Of a stretch of 64,000 bases of DNA, positions 9,166-18,484 are shown one piece after another. Under the pieces are notes generated by a model. The model was not told where the DNA came from and made no database searches. It saw nothing but the letters and a program-made list of their open reading frames with translations. The translations under genes were made by a program, and so were the position numbers. Numbering within the stretch: position 1 is the stretch's first letter; the number at the start of each line of letters is the position of its first letter. This stretch comes from Pyrinomonadaceae bacterium (GTDB lineage Bacteria; Acidobacteriota; Blastocatellia; Pyrinomonadales; Pyrinomonadaceae), in contig JANQRU010000001.1 of NCBI GenBank assembly GCA_028284415.1, positions 186,001-250,000 of the forward strand, read 5' to 3'.

Positions 9166-10727
9166 GGGATGTTGCCATGTTTCTTCGGTGGATTGGTATC
9201 ACGTTTGTTTTGAAGTAGTGATAATGCTTTTATCAATTTTGGTCTTGTGTCTTTAGGTTCGATAACTTCATCAATAAAACCATGTTCAGCGGCTACATAA
9301 GGATTAGCAAATTTATTTTCAAATTCCACCTTCTTTTGTTCGAGCAAAGTTTTTGCATCGGTAGTTTCCTTAAATTCATTTCGATAAAGAATGCCCACTG
9401 CACCTTCAGCTCCCATCACAGCAATTTCAGCACTCGGATAAGCAAAGTTGATGTCTGTCCGAATATGCTTAGATGCCATAACACAATATGCTCCGCCATA
9501 AGCTTTTCTGGTTATAACCGTAATTTTAGGAACAGTTGCTTCTGCAAAAGCATATAAAAGCTTTGCCCCATGCCTAATAATTCCAAAATGTTCTTGATTG
9601 ACTCCCGGAAGAAAACCTGGAACATCTTCGAAAGTAATTAAGGGAATATTGAATGCGTCACAAAATCTCACAAATCTTGCTCCTTTGACTGAAGCATCAA
9701 TATCTAAAACACCCGCTAAAAACGCAGGTTGATTTGCAACTATACCAACTGAATGTCCGCCAAGTCGGGCAAATCCTACAACAATATTTTGTGCAAAATG
9801 CTCATGAACCTCAAAGAAATAGCCTTCATCAACAACGTTTTTTACAATATCTCGTATGTCATAAGGTTGGTTGGAATTTTCCGGAACAATAGAATTTAAT
9901 AATTCTTCAACTCTGTTTGTATCATCATTTGTAGGCACAAAAGGTGGATTTTCCATATTGTTTGATGGGATGAATGATAAAAGCTCTCTTGTCATTCTTA
10001 GGCACTCTTCATCATCTTCGGCTGCAAAATGTGCAACGCCAGATTTTGCATTATGAGTCATTGCACCACCTAACTCATCTTTTGTAACGTCTTCATGAGT
10101 AACAGTCTTTATCACATCAGGTCCCGTAATAAACATATAAGATGAGTCTTTAACCATAATGTTAAAGTCAGTTATAGCAGGGGAATAAACAGCTCCACCT
10201 GCACAAGGACCCATTATGCAACTAATTTGTGGCACAACACCGCTGGCTAAAGTATTTCTTAAAAATATATCCGCGTAACCACCTAAGGAAACTACACCTT
10301 CTTGGATTCTGGCACCCCCGGAATCATTTAATCCGATGACTGGGCATCCTGTTTTCATTGCCAGATCCATAACTTTACAGATTTTTTGTGCGTGTGTTTC
10401 AGATAAAGACCCGCCAAAAATAGTAAAGTCTTGAGCAAAGACAAAAACTTCACGACCATCAACTAATCCATGACCGGTAACTACACCATCACCAAGATAC
10501 TTTCTTTTGTCTAGACCAAAATCATTTGACCTGTGAACAACAAATTTATCAAACTCTTCAAAAGAGCCCTCATCAAGAAAGAATTCAATTCTTTCACGAG
10601 CAGTCATTTTTCCTTGAGCTTTTTGTTTTTCAACCCGGACTTCGCCACCGCCTAGTTCTGCTTGACGTGATTTTTCTTTTAATAGATCAAGTTTATCCAT
10701 TGATTCTTCAGTTGTTTGTGGTTGCAT
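9159..10727 (-). CDS. Acyl-CoA (propionyl/methylmalonyl type) carboxylase beta subunit
   Basis: The biotin-dependent carboxyltransferase subunit that moves CO2 from carboxybiotin to an acyl-CoA such as propionyl-CoA. The 522-residue length and order of motifs match the PccB/MmdA family: [21 protein letters not shown] at about 42-62, the first crotonase half with [14 protein letters not shown], and the second half with [16 protein letters not shown] and [10 protein letters not shown]. Substrate preference between acetyl- and propionyl-CoA is not decidable here. No biotin carboxylase or biotin carrier is adjacent. The C-terminal codons overlap a dispersed repeat. Confidence 0.92.
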   Translation of the reverse strand: MQPQTTEESMDKLDLLKEKSRQAELGGGEVRVEKQKAQGKMTARERIEFFLDEGSFEEFDKFVVHRSNDFGLDKRKYLGDGVVTGHGLVDGREVFVFAQDFTIFGGSLSETHAQKICKVMDLAMKTGCPVIGLNDSGGARIQEGVVSLGGYADIFLRNTLASGVVPQISCIMGPCAGGAVYSPAITDFNIMVKDSSYMFITGPDVIKTVTHEDVTKDELGGAMTHNAKSGVAHFAAEDDEECLRMTRELLSFIPSNNMENPPFVPTNDDTNRVEELLNSIVPENSNQPYDIRDIVKNVVDEGYFFEVHEHFAQNIVVGFARLGGHSVGIVANQPAFLAGVLDIDASVKGARFVRFCDAFNIPLITFEDVPGFLPGVNQEHFGIIRHGAKLLYAFAEATVPKITVITRKAYGGAYCVMASKHIRTDINFAYPSAEIAVMGAEGAVGILYRNEFKETTDAKTLLEQKKVEFENKFANPYVAAEHGFIDEVIEPKDTRPKLIKALSLLQNKRDTNPPKKHGNIPL

Positions 10728-10768
10728 AAGCTTAAAGTTTAGCTGAAATTAATTATTTCGGAAAGTGC

Positions 10769-11548
10769 TCAAACGACCATACGTTTTCTAATGCTACGTA
10801 AAGCCCATTCAGTGAGTAGAATTGAGATTATTATCAAGTAAATAGCCTCAAATATATGTCTTTGCTCAAATCCACCATTCAAAAAAGCACGGGTTAAATC
10901 TATAGCTGAAGTAGTTGGTAAAATGTAAGCTATGACTTGTAGCCAATCAAATAACTTATTAACAGGAAACCAAGCTCCACAAAGAAAAATAGTTGACCAA
11001 TATAATGCAAAATATAAATTGAAATGATCTATCTCTCTAATATGGGCAGTGATTGCTAATGACAAACTCCCTAAAAATAAACACCCCAAAAGCAGAGGGA
11101 AAATTGATAATGGAGCAAGATATGAGGTTGACGATCCAAAAATAATGACTAGTGGAATAACAAAAAGTGCATCAATTAAGCCTTTAGTAGCTGCATAAAG
11201 GATTTCGCCAAAAGCCAAGGATTCAGCATTAACAGGAGTTGAAAGTATTGCATTATATGTTGATTGGTAAACCATTCTAAAATAAGCACCATAGGTCAAT
11301 TCAAATACTGTTCGCATCAAAACTGTAAATGCTAAAATTCCGGCACCTATGAAAGAAAGATAACTTAAACCTTCAACTCTTGAACTAATTAATGCTCCGA
11401 CACCGAATCCGAAAGCAAAGAATGTGAATATTGGTTCAATGATTGGAGCAATTAATTCGGTTTTCCAGAGTCGCAAATAAACACGCATATTTCGACTCCA
11501 AACTGATATAGCATCAGTTATATCAACTTTTGCAAGAGCAAGATACAT
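10769..11548 (-). CDS. ABC-2 type exporter permease, NodJ-like
   Basis: An integral membrane subunit of 259 residues with about six hydrophobic segments and no ATPase motifs. The N-terminal cytoplasmic stretch VWSRNMRVYLRLWKTELIAPIIEPIFTF and the conserved region VYQSTYNAILSTPVNAESLAFGEI match NodJ/ABC-2 permeases. Its likely partner is the ATPase at 13528-14427, but three other genes separate them on the same strand, which is unusual because these two subunits normally adjoin. Substrate unknown; lipid-linked sugars or drugs are typical for the family. Confidence 0.85.
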   Translation of the reverse strand: MYLALAKVDITDAISVWSRNMRVYLRLWKTELIAPIIEPIFTFFAFGFGVGALISSRVEGLSYLSFIGAGILAFTVLMRTVFELTYGAYFRMVYQSTYNAILSTPVNAESLAFGEILYAATKGLIDALFVIPLVIIFGSSTSYLAPLSIFPLLLGCLFLGSLSLAITAHIREIDHFNLYFALYWSTIFLCGAWFPVNKLFDWLQVIAYILPTTSAIDLTRAFLNGGFEQRHIFEAIYLIIISILLTEWALRSIRKRMVV

Positions 11549-11563
11549 ATTATGTAAAAATTC

Positions 11564-12178
11564 TTAATCTTTTAGTTTAGGTAACTCTCTGTAAATAGCT
11601 GGAAATAAGTCTTTTCTCAGCAATTGAACTAATTGATTTGTTTCTAATAACTCAGTGTCAGTTTGAGCTTGAGCAGTTTGTATTTCATTAATTAAATTAT
11701 CTAATCCTGATTTCTGACTATTCAAGGTTCTACGCCTCTCACTACGTAATTCCTCAGCATTGGTAGTTCCTCTTAGTGCAACACTACGATCTATATTTTC
11801 TCGCCTGAGGGCAGAATTCAGTTCGCCAATCTTAGCTTTAACCGATGCTAATTTTTCGGCTAACTCAATTTTAGTTTTCTGCAAAGTCGCTAATCTTCGT
11901 TCAGCACGTATTAATATCTCGAAAGAAACAAGTATTTTCTGCTGGTTTTCTGTCAATACCAAACCCTGATTATTTAGCAAGTTAACGTATGTTTTAACAA
12001 TATCTTTATTTAATTGCTCAACAGATTTAGCGATTTTTTCTAAATCTTGTGAAATAAAATCCAAAGATTCAGCAGGATGTAATGGTACGGTAGCTCGACT
12101 AGGTGAGCTTGGTTTTTGACCAAGAGAATTTATGTAAAATAAACTGCAAAATAATATTAAGAAAAGAGCATTTTTCAT
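11564..12178 (-). CDS. Exported coiled-coil protein, function unknown
   Basis: 204 residues. A signal peptide (MKNALFLILFCSLFYINSLG) is followed by a Ser/Pro-rich stretch and then long charged helices (about 45-190) with heptad character, such as ERRLATLQKTKIELAEKLASVKAKIGELNSAL. There is no recognisable enzymatic motif. It lies 15 bp upstream of the exporter permease in the MarR-headed operon, so it may be a periplasmic accessory of that transporter; this is inference from position only. Confidence 0.65.
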   Translation of the reverse strand: MKNALFLILFCSLFYINSLGQKPSSPSRATVPLHPAESLDFISQDLEKIAKSVEQLNKDIVKTYVNLLNNQGLVLTENQQKILVSFEILIRAERRLATLQKTKIELAEKLASVKAKIGELNSALRRENIDRSVALRGTTNAEELRSERRRTLNSQKSGLDNLINEIQTAQAQTDTELLETNQLVQLLRKDLFPAIYRELPKLKD

Positions 12179-12235
12179 AGGAAGTCTCCTTTAGATTTTG
12201 TGGTTAATTTTGTTAAGACATAAACTTTGTTGCAT

Positions 12236-12715
12236 TCAAACACTGAAAGGAAACTTTTTTGCTTCAATTTTTTTTATTAGAACTTCGATATTTTCTTTAA
12301 CTTTGTATTTTAGACTTTCTTGATAGTTAAATTTTTTGGCATTTTCTTCATATTCTTTTTCATCGAGTATCTTGTAAGAAAAATCATTCCAAACCAAAAT
12401 ATCAATGTCTAAATCTATATAGTCGAGCACCTTTTTATTCATTCTAGGCGGCATATTTATGTTGCAGTAATAATTTCTTAATTCACCATTAGGTTCGTGG
12501 AATCTAAAGATGTTATACCAGCGATTAAGCCAATAATACTCATAAGAGGTTGTGTTGGGTCTGATAACGCCTAAATCTGGATGATTTACTTCATTTTCAA
12601 AAACTCCAAGGAAGACAAGAAGGGAATCCTTTTTTTCTATTAGATCAGCTTTCCAACTTCTATGAATCCGTCCATCAAATTTTCTGGCATTAATTGTTAT
12701 ATTTTTTTTAATCAA
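12236..12715 (-). CDS. DUF402-family protein (FomD-like nucleoside-diphosphate phosphatase fold)
   Basis: 159 residues, cytoplasmic. Family features are present: a basic N-terminal part (RKFDGRIHRSWKADL), the central YYWLNRWYNIFRFHEPNGELRNYYCNINMPP segment and the acidic YIDLDIDILVW motif, whose Asp residues bind divalent metal in characterised DUF402 proteins. Members hydrolyse nucleoside di- or triphosphates or related substrates; the substrate here is not predictable. It follows the alpha/beta hydrolase by 6 bp in the same operon. Confidence 0.75.
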   Translation of the reverse strand: MIKKNITINARKFDGRIHRSWKADLIEKKDSLLVFLGVFENEVNHPDLGVIRPNTTSYEYYWLNRWYNIFRFHEPNGELRNYYCNINMPPRMNKKVLDYIDLDIDILVWNDFSYKILDEKEYEENAKKFNYQESLKYKVKENIEVLIKKIEAKKFPFSV

Positions 12716-12721
12716 AATTTA

Positions 12722-13504
12722 TTATTTAAAGCTATTCAAAAAACTTGTTACAGCAATATTGAACTCATCTGGATTTTCGAGATTGGAATAATGTCCCGCA
12801 TTTTTAATTACTTTAAGAGTAGAGTTTTGAATCCTTTCATTCATCAAATTTGCTGTTTCTAAATTTGTTACTTTATCCTGCTCGCCAAAAATCAAAAGTG
12901 TTGGGATATTTATCTCTTGGAGCAAATACGTATGGTCTTTTCTTATAGCCATTGCTTTCAACGCTGCGATTGCACTGACAGAACTAGCTTCTAAAAAATC
13001 TTTTTCTAATTTTTTTACCAAGTCTTTATTGTTTAACTTTGTAAAGCCACTAATTAAATTCGGCAATATATTGTCAATTAATGCTTGTGAGCCTTTAGCT
13101 TCTATCTCTTTTATCAAATCGTAACGTAATTGTTGTTTAGATGAATCTTCATCTTCACAGTTTGTGTCACATAGAATTAAGCCGGAAACAAGTTCAGGAA
13201 ATAATCTGTACAAATTGAATGTGACATATCCACCCATTGATAAACCACAGAAAATTGCTTTTTTGATCTTAAGTTTATTTAATAAATCAGAGATATAATT
13301 TGCTATTCCTTCCATCGTTAATTCATCAGAAGCTATTTTATTATTACCAAAGCCTGGCAAATCTAAGCAGATGACACGATAGTTAGAATTGAGAATAGAG
13401 TCAATATTAGGTTTCCACATAGATTTAGAGAGCGGAAAGGCATGAATCAAAACAACAGGGAATCCTTCTCCAAGGTCTTCATATACAAATTCCATATTGA
13501 TCAT
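12722..13504 (-). CDS. Alpha/beta hydrolase
   Basis: A cytoplasmic single-domain alpha/beta hydrolase of about 260 residues. The nucleophile elbow GLSMGG, the oxyanion region LIHAFPLSKSMW, the acid in LLIFGEQDKVT and the late His in KNAGHYSNLENP complete a Ser-Asp-His triad. An upstream TTG at 13531 overlaps the ATPase stop codon, but the conserved fold begins at MINMEFVYEDLGEG, so I start at the ATG at 13504 (13495 is also possible). It resembles 3-oxoadipate enol-lactonase-type esterases; substrate unknown. Confidence 0.8.
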   Translation of the reverse strand: MINMEFVYEDLGEGFPVVLIHAFPLSKSMWKPNIDSILNSNYRVICLDLPGFGNNKIASDELTMEGIANYISDLLNKLKIKKAIFCGLSMGGYVTFNLYRLFPELVSGLILCDTNCEDEDSSKQQLRYDLIKEIEAKGSQALIDNILPNLISGFTKLNNKDLVKKLEKDFLEASSVSAIAALKAMAIRKDHTYLLQEINIPTLLIFGEQDKVTNLETANLMNERIQNSTLKVIKNAGHYSNLENPDEFNIAVTSFLNSFK

Positions 13505-13527
13505 TTTTATAGACTGGAGAGGAAAAA

Positions 13528-14427
13528 TCAATCACTATTCACATAAATCAGAAAGACATCCTCTAAATTAGATGGTCTTAAAATCATTTGTGTATTATCA
13601 TAAGAATTCATCAAAGGAGTTAATTGTTCTATTTCTTCGGCGAAATATAAATGTGTATTTCCTCTTTTGTGAGACGTGATATTGGTAGATGTAACTACTA
13701 ATGGATTGTTTCTTATACCCCTAACCTCAAGTGCATAATTTTTAACCCTCTTCCGAATTATTTCTTGTGGTTTTCCTCGGGTGATTATTTTTCCATTAGC
13801 CATTACGAAGAGCCTCTGACTAAGTTTTTCTGCCTCATCCATATAATGTGTTGATAAAATTATTGTTAAATTTTCTGTCTGGCGTAGCTCCTCTAATTTT
13901 TCCCAAATTTCTTGTCTTACGCTAGGATCTAACCCGGTAGTAGGCTCATCAAGCAATAAAATGCGAGGTTTGTGAAGTAATGCTCTGGCTATTATCAAAC
14001 GGCGTTTCATCCCTCCTGATAATGACTCGACCTTCGAGCCTAATTTCTTACTCAATCCGACAAAATCAAGCAATTTATCACTTCTTTTTTCTGCAGTATT
14101 TTTATCAATACGAAAATATCTTGCATAGACAAGTAAATTTTCACGTACATTTAAATCGGGGTCTAAATTATTTTCTTGTGGCACTATGCCAAGTATCGAA
14201 CGGATTTTTACTTCTTCTTTTTTGGTATCAAAATCCCCAACAAATAATTTGCCTGAAGTTAGAGGGGAACGGCAAGCGATCATACGAATAGTAGTTGATT
14301 TACCTGCTCCATTTTCTCCTAAAATAGCAAAAGTCTCTCCAGTTTGAATATTAAAACTAATATCATTAACTGCGACTAAATCATCAAATTTTTTTACTAA
14401 ATTCTTAGCATCAACTGCACTTTGCAT
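13528..14427 (-). CDS. ABC transporter ATP-binding protein, NodI/drug-exporter type
   Basis: A soluble ATPase of 299 residues that would power the ABC-2 permease at 10769-11548. Walker A GENGAGKST (about 37-45), the signature LSGGMKRR, Walker B ILLLDEPTTGLD and the switch-His segment STHYMDEAE are intact. The C-terminal 80 residues are the extra domain common in DrrA/NodI ATPases. It lies 15 bp downstream of marR, which points to MarR control of the exporter. Confidence 0.93.
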   Translation of the reverse strand: MQSAVDAKNLVKKFDDLVAVNDISFNIQTGETFAILGENGAGKSTTIRMIACRSPLTSGKLFVGDFDTKKEEVKIRSILGIVPQENNLDPDLNVRENLLVYARYFRIDKNTAEKRSDKLLDFVGLSKKLGSKVESLSGGMKRRLIIARALLHKPRILLLDEPTTGLDPSVRQEIWEKLEELRQTENLTIILSTHYMDEAEKLSQRLFVMANGKIITRGKPQEIIRKRVKNYALEVRGIRNNPLVVTSTNITSHKRGNTHLYFAEEIEQLTPLMNSYDNTQMILRPSNLEDVFLIYVNSD

Positions 14428-14442
14428 AATTTTTAAATAAAT

Positions 14443-14868
14443 CTACGAATTCACAGATTGCAAACTATTCTTAATTTTTTCAAGCAACATAAGAGCCAGA
14501 ACTTTTTCTGTATCACTTAAATTTTTCAGAACTTCTTCTTCTATTTCTAACCATTGTTTTTCAGTTTCTGAACGTTTGCTTAATCCTTTTTTGGTCAAAT
14601 AAACACGCACAAGCCTTTTGTCATTTCGAGATTTCTTTAACTTAACATATCTATTTTTTTCTAGTTTATTTACCAAGGTATTAACCGTTGGTGGTGAGAT
14701 GTTCAATTCACGAACGATTTCCGCTTGTGAAAGCCCATCTTCTTTCCATAAAACAGACAAAACTTGAGCTTGCCCGGAATGTAATCCCACATCGCACATT
14801 TTTTGTTCATTCAAGTATCTGAATGAATTTGTAAGTTTTAATACGATTGTAAATAATTGGTTATGCAT
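14443..14868 (-). CDS. MarR-family transcriptional regulator
   Basis: A dimeric winged-helix repressor of 141 residues. The DNA-binding part GLSQAEIVRELNISPPTVNTLVNKLEKNRYV (about 45-76) and the wing KSRNDKRLVRVYLTKKG match MarR proteins. The first gene of a minus-strand operon including the ABC ATPase, hydrolase, DUF402 protein, coiled-coil protein and permease. A pair of identical palindromes lies 20-72 bp upstream of the start, strongly suggesting autoregulation. The ligand is unknown; such regulators often sense lipophilic or phenolic compounds. Confidence 0.9.
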   Translation of the reverse strand: MHNQLFTIVLKLTNSFRYLNEQKMCDVGLHSGQAQVLSVLWKEDGLSQAEIVRELNISPPTVNTLVNKLEKNRYVKLKKSRNDKRLVRVYLTKKGLSKRSETEKQWLEIEEEVLKNLSDTEKVLALMLLEKIKNSLQSVNS

Positions 14869-14887
14869 AAGATAGAGTTATATTATT

Positions 14888-14940
14888 CTTATATTATTAG
14901 CTAGCTAATATAAATTATATTAGCTAGCTAATAATATAAG
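14888..14940. promoter_or_regulatory. Double palindromic operator upstream of marR
   Basis: Two copies of the 16-bp palindrome TATTAGCTAGCTAATA lie at 14895-14910 and 14918-14933, 23 bp centre to centre. The flanks CTTATAT and ATATAAG make the whole 53 bp one larger, nearly perfect inverted repeat. MarR proteins bind such 16-20 bp palindromes as dimers. The divergent gene at 15078 could also be controlled from here. Confidence 0.8.
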
Positions 14941-15077
14941 AAAGTTCACCAAATCTCAAATTAAGAAGTATTGGGATTTCTCAATTAATGAAGGAAAAAT
15001 CTAGTTTATCTATTAATTTACAAATTAAAGAATTTATGAAATCTTATTTGTAAAGCATAAGGTAAGCTAGGGGAAAT

Positions 15078-15470
15078 ATGATTGACAATTTTGAAGAAAG
15101 AAAAAATAAACTAAAGATTATCAGAGACAAATTATTAAGATTTCACAAGGTTTTAATGGACTGGGATCGAGCAAACTATGAAAGGGAATTTGGTGTTGTA
15201 ACCCCAGGTAAATTCTTAGAATTACTTTTAAGTGATGAAAGGTTTGTCTGGTTGAGGACAATCTCAACATTAATAGTTAGAATTGATGAAACTTTTGATC
15301 TAGATGATGGAATATCTAATGAAATGTTAGATGGTTTTTATACTGAAATAAATGACCTTTTTGATTATGATTCAGAAGAATATGTACAATTCAAAAACAA
15401 ACTGAATTTAGCTTTACCAAATTTACCAGAAGCAAGAAAATTGAATGATGAGATCGTCGAGCTTGTATAA
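15078..15470 (+). CDS. Hypothetical acidic cytoplasmic protein
   Basis: 130 residues, not recognised. It is rich in Asp, Glu and Leu, with predicted helices and no signal peptide or membrane segment. The segment GVVTPGKFLELLLSDERFVWLRTIS around 44-68 and the acidic FDLDDGISNEMLDGFYTEINDLF after it are the best candidates for conserved motifs. GGGGA precedes the ATG by about 6 nt, which supports real translation. It is divergent from marR across the palindromic operator and ends at a terminator shared with the transaldolase-family gene. Confidence 0.7.
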   Translation: MIDNFEERKNKLKIIRDKLLRFHKVLMDWDRANYEREFGVVTPGKFLELLLSDERFVWLRTISTLIVRIDETFDLDDGISNEMLDGFYTEINDLFDYDSEEYVQFKNKLNLALPNLPEARKLNDEIVELV

Positions 15471-15497
15471 AAAAAGGCGAGAAAACTCCCGCCTTTA
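15471..15497 (-). terminator. Terminator between convergent genes
   Basis: Stem AAAGGCG / CGCCTTT. On the minus strand it is followed by a T tract (TTTTTTT with the stem end), which fits the end of the transaldolase-family gene. It may also serve the plus-strand hypothetical gene, whose stop codon is immediately before it. Confidence 0.75.
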
Positions 15498-15518
15498 CAA
15501 ATCTGCTTGAAAGATCAA

Positions 15519-16169
15519 TTAACTTCTTCCGCTGTTTTTCCAATCGGATAAAAATGCATCTAATCCTTTGTCCGTCAATGGATGTTTAACTATCTTTTGA
15601 AAGACTTTGAAAGGTACTGTCGCAACATCAGCTCCGGCAAGAGCTGATTCAACAATATGCATTGGGTGTCTGATACTAGCTGCGAGTACCTCAGTTTCAA
15701 AACCATAATTGTCATAAATTTGAACAATATCTCTTATTAAATCCATACCGTCCTGAGACAAATCATCAAGGCGACCAATGAAAGGCGATATGTATGTTGC
15801 ACCTGCTTTAGCTGCAAGGATTGCTTGAGTGGCTGAAAAACAAAGGGTTACATTAGTTTTTATGCCCTCAGAGGTAAATGTTTTTGTGGCTTTTAATCCG
15901 TCCCATGTCAAAGGGCATTTGATTACAACATTATCAGCTATTTTGGCAAGATCTCTTCCTTGTTCGAGCATACCATCTGTATCTAATGCTGTAACTTCGG
16001 CAGAAACGTCCCCGGAAACTATTTTGCAAATCTCTGCTATTCTCTCTTTAAAATCAATATCGCCTTCTTTGGCAACAAGTGATGGATTAGTTGTTACTCC
16101 ATCAATCAAGCCAAGTTCACTGGCTTCTTTAATTTCGTCTAAATTTGCTGTATCAACAAAAAATTTCAT
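15519..16169 (-). CDS. Transaldolase / fructose-6-phosphate aldolase family, small type
   Basis: A class I aldolase of 216 residues, the short TalC/FsaA form rather than the 320-residue classical transaldolase. [16 protein letters not shown] and the [17 protein letters not shown] segment are diagnostic, and the Schiff-base lysine lies in [14 protein letters not shown]. The family either transfers dihydroxyacetone units in the pentose-phosphate pathway or splits fructose-6-phosphate; this sequence alone does not decide. It is 14 bp downstream of the zinc-ribbon membrane protein gene on the same strand. Confidence 0.92.
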   Translation of the reverse strand: MKFFVDTANLDEIKEASELGLIDGVTTNPSLVAKEGDIDFKERIAEICKIVSGDVSAEVTALDTDGMLEQGRDLAKIADNVVIKCPLTWDGLKATKTFTSEGIKTNVTLCFSATQAILAAKAGATYISPFIGRLDDLSQDGMDLIRDIVQIYDNYGFETEVLAASIRHPMHIVESALAGADVATVPFKVFQKIVKHPLTDKGLDAFLSDWKNSGRS

Positions 16170-16183
16170 AAATTCTCCTTAAG

Positions 16184-16711
16184 TTATTTTGGAACGATAG
16201 ATAATAATAAATTTATAGCTAAAACTATCAATGCAACGATAGCGAATTCTCTATTTTTACTAAACTGTAGAGATAAAATAGAGAATATTAATCCTAAAAA
16301 AAGTAGCAAAAGCCAAAAAAGAAAAACTCCAGATATGAGAAAATCTCCTATAGTTGTAAGTCTCTTTTTTTCAAAATAAAGCCACTGCCAATAATTATGT
16401 GAAAGTGCAAATGTAATTGAAGCATATTCTAAAAATTTCAACCAATGTTGAGTAGCCTTTTGCTTCAAATTTTCCGCTTTTTCATTAAGGTGATTAGGTG
16501 AATCTGTTTTAACAGCATCAGCTACTTTCTCAGTATCTAAATTTTTATTATCAAATGATACTGTTTCAGCTTCGGTTTTTTTGTTTTTAGGTTTAATTGA
16601 TTGAACAGTTTTTATTTCATTAGAAACAACGCTCAATTGTTCACCATCTTCTAAACAATATTCGAGCATATTGTCAAAATAATCGGTATTACATTTTGGG
16701 CATCTTTTCAT
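16184..16711 (-). CDS. Zinc-ribbon protein with C-terminal membrane segments
   Basis: 175 residues. The N-terminus MKRCPKCNTDYFDNMLEYCLEDGEQL carries Cys-x2-Cys and a later single Cys-x2-Asp, a degenerate short zinc ribbon that I associate with many acidobacterial membrane proteins. A polar linker (about 28-85) leads to an amphipathic segment and two strong membrane helices (about 125-172). Function is unknown. It sits between the FAH-family hydrolase and the transaldolase-family gene, apparently in one transcript. Confidence 0.65.
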   Translation of the reverse strand: MKRCPKCNTDYFDNMLEYCLEDGEQLSVVSNEIKTVQSIKPKNKKTEAETVSFDNKNLDTEKVADAVKTDSPNHLNEKAENLKQKATQHWLKFLEYASITFALSHNYWQWLYFEKKRLTTIGDFLISGVFLFWLLLLFLGLIFSILSLQFSKNREFAIVALIVLAINLLLSIVPK

Positions 16712-16713
16712 CC

Positions 16714-17358
16714 TTAATTAGCATTGACAACCTTGTTGGTTAGCGAGCCAATATTTTCTATTTCGACCTTACACACATCACCATCTTTTAACTTGGAAAC
16801 GCCGGAAGGAGTTCCTGTGGCAATAACATCACCTTGTTTTAGTGTCATTTGATTTGAAATGTATCTTATCAAAAAAGGAATATCAAATATCATTTGTGAA
16901 GTTCTACCTTTTTGTTTAATTTCACCATTAACTTTCGTTGTTATTTCTAAATCAGATACATCAATTTTGTCGGTAAACACTATACCAATAGGACAAAATG
17001 TATCGAAAGATTTTGCACGTGTGAATTGGATATCTCTTCTTTGTAGATCTCTAGCAGTAACGTCATTCAAACAAGCGTAACCATAAACATATTCGAATGG
17101 ATCATTGTCGCTCATTAAATTTTTACAATCTTTTCCTATGATGACTGCTAACTCACCTTCATGCTCAACTTTTTGGGATTGTTTTGGCAATTTGATTTCT
17201 TCATTATCAAAAATAATAGCAGAGGGTGCCTTTAAAAAAAGTAGAGGTTCTTTTGGAACTTCATTGCCGAGCTCCTTCGCATGGTCTGCATAATTTCTTC
17301 CTACACAGACTATCTTTGAAGGTGTTCCGTATATAAGATTTTTGTCTGATACTCTCAT
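16714..17358 (-). CDS. Fumarylacetoacetate hydrolase-family protein
   Basis: A cytoplasmic metal-dependent hydrolase or decarboxylase of 214 residues, the short single-domain form. Characteristic parts are KIVCVGRNYADHAKELG near the N-terminus, the metal-ligand EHEGELAVIIGK-type segment (here VEHEGELAVIIGKDC), the NDVTARDLQ motif and the C-terminal GDVIATGTPSGVSKLKDGD. Relatives include acylpyruvate hydrolases and oxaloacetate tautomerases, so the exact reaction is open. It starts 3 bp after the end of the fibronectin-domain lipoprotein gene. Confidence 0.9.
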   Translation of the reverse strand: MRVSDKNLIYGTPSKIVCVGRNYADHAKELGNEVPKEPLLFLKAPSAIIFDNEEIKLPKQSQKVEHEGELAVIIGKDCKNLMSDNDPFEYVYGYACLNDVTARDLQRRDIQFTRAKSFDTFCPIGIVFTDKIDVSDLEITTKVNGEIKQKGRTSQMIFDIPFLIRYISNQMTLKQGDVIATGTPSGVSKLKDGDVCKVEIENIGSLTNKVVNAN

Positions 17359-17361
17359 AAA

Positions 17362-18480
17362 TTAAAGTGCTGTTTCTGAAACGACTTTTGAAGGCTGGCT
17401 TTTATTACCAAACTTATCTACGGCGATGATGTAATAGTAATAGGTTTTATTAAATTCAACCTTTTTATCCTGATATGTATTTGATTTTAATATGTCTTCT
17501 GTTAATAGAGTCCAATCAGCTTTAGGTAAATTGGGTTCAGTAGTTCTATAAATCCTGTATCCAACAACATCTTTTTCCGGATTTATTGCAAAGAAAATAG
17601 AGATAATATTTGGAGCTGCTGCTACAGTTATGGAATCAGGTGAACTTGGTGGAAAAGTATCTCTAGGAGTAATTTCTATAGAATTAGAACTTAAACTTTC
17701 TACTCTTTCTCCATCTGATCCAACTGAGACTGCCCGAATGAAATATTGATATTTTTTTTCAAATTCAAAAAACTCATCTACAAAACGATTTTCATCAATT
17801 ATGTTCTCATTGATCTTTTTTGTAGTTTGATTTGCAACTGTTCTATATAAATTATACCCCAAAATATTTGCAGGTGAACTCCCATCAACATTACTTGTGG
17901 GTGGTGTCCATTTTAATGTAATAGCATCTTGGCTCACTTCCGCAATTAGGTCAGTTGGTTTAGAAGCAATTCCGGAAGCTGGTTCTATAAGAAATATATT
18001 TGAAAAAGCAGCTTTTTGCCCCGATGAATTTACAAATCTAATTGCATATCTTAAGCGCACTGGTTGGGTGGAAAATTGTAATTTATCGATATAAGTCTTT
18101 TCTTTTAATGCAAAGTCAGATTCATTTATGGGAACAGTGGCAATCAAGGTGCTTCGGGACGCAAATTCTTCTTCTGTAATGGTCAGGGGGGAACTAATTG
18201 GGTCAGCAAGTCTGTAAATGTCAACACGATTGATGTTGAGTAAACTATTTTTAGAAGCATTACGTGCAGGCATCTGCCATTCTATTCTAATTTCATTTCC
18301 AATTTGGGTTCCATCAATCGCGACTCTTTGAACAACTCTTTCTGTAGGAGGTAGAGGTGGCTTACGACTTCCACAGTTTGTGACAAAGATTAAGAAGCAA
18401 AATAAACCTACTAAACATAAGTGTTTTAAGTTAAGTGTGTTTAAAAAGTGTTGCTTAAGTTGCTTAATAAGCGATTGCAT
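17362..18480 (-). CDS. Fibronectin type III domain lipoprotein
   Basis: 372 residues. A basic, hydrophobic signal ends in a lipobox-like VTNC near residue 36, so the mature protein is probably lipid-anchored. Three FnIII-like modules follow: about 45-165, 172-270 (ITLKWTPPTSNVDG, YNLYRT, YQYFIRAVSV) and 275-372 (GYRIYRTTEP, YYYYIIAVDKFGN). Such proteins are structural or adhesive and have no enzymatic motif. It lies 4 bp downstream of hslU in the same direction, but a functional link to the protease is not expected. Confidence 0.8.
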   Translation of the reverse strand: MQSLIKQLKQHFLNTLNLKHLCLVGLFCFLIFVTNCGSRKPPLPPTERVVQRVAIDGTQIGNEIRIEWQMPARNASKNSLLNINRVDIYRLADPISSPLTITEEEFASRSTLIATVPINESDFALKEKTYIDKLQFSTQPVRLRYAIRFVNSSGQKAAFSNIFLIEPASGIASKPTDLIAEVSQDAITLKWTPPTSNVDGSSPANILGYNLYRTVANQTTKKINENIIDENRFVDEFFEFEKKYQYFIRAVSVGSDGERVESLSSNSIEITPRDTFPPSSPDSITVAAAPNIISIFFAINPEKDVVGYRIYRTTEPNLPKADWTLLTEDILKSNTYQDKKVEFNKTYYYYIIAVDKFGNKSQPSKVVSETAL

Positions 18481-18484
18481 AAGT

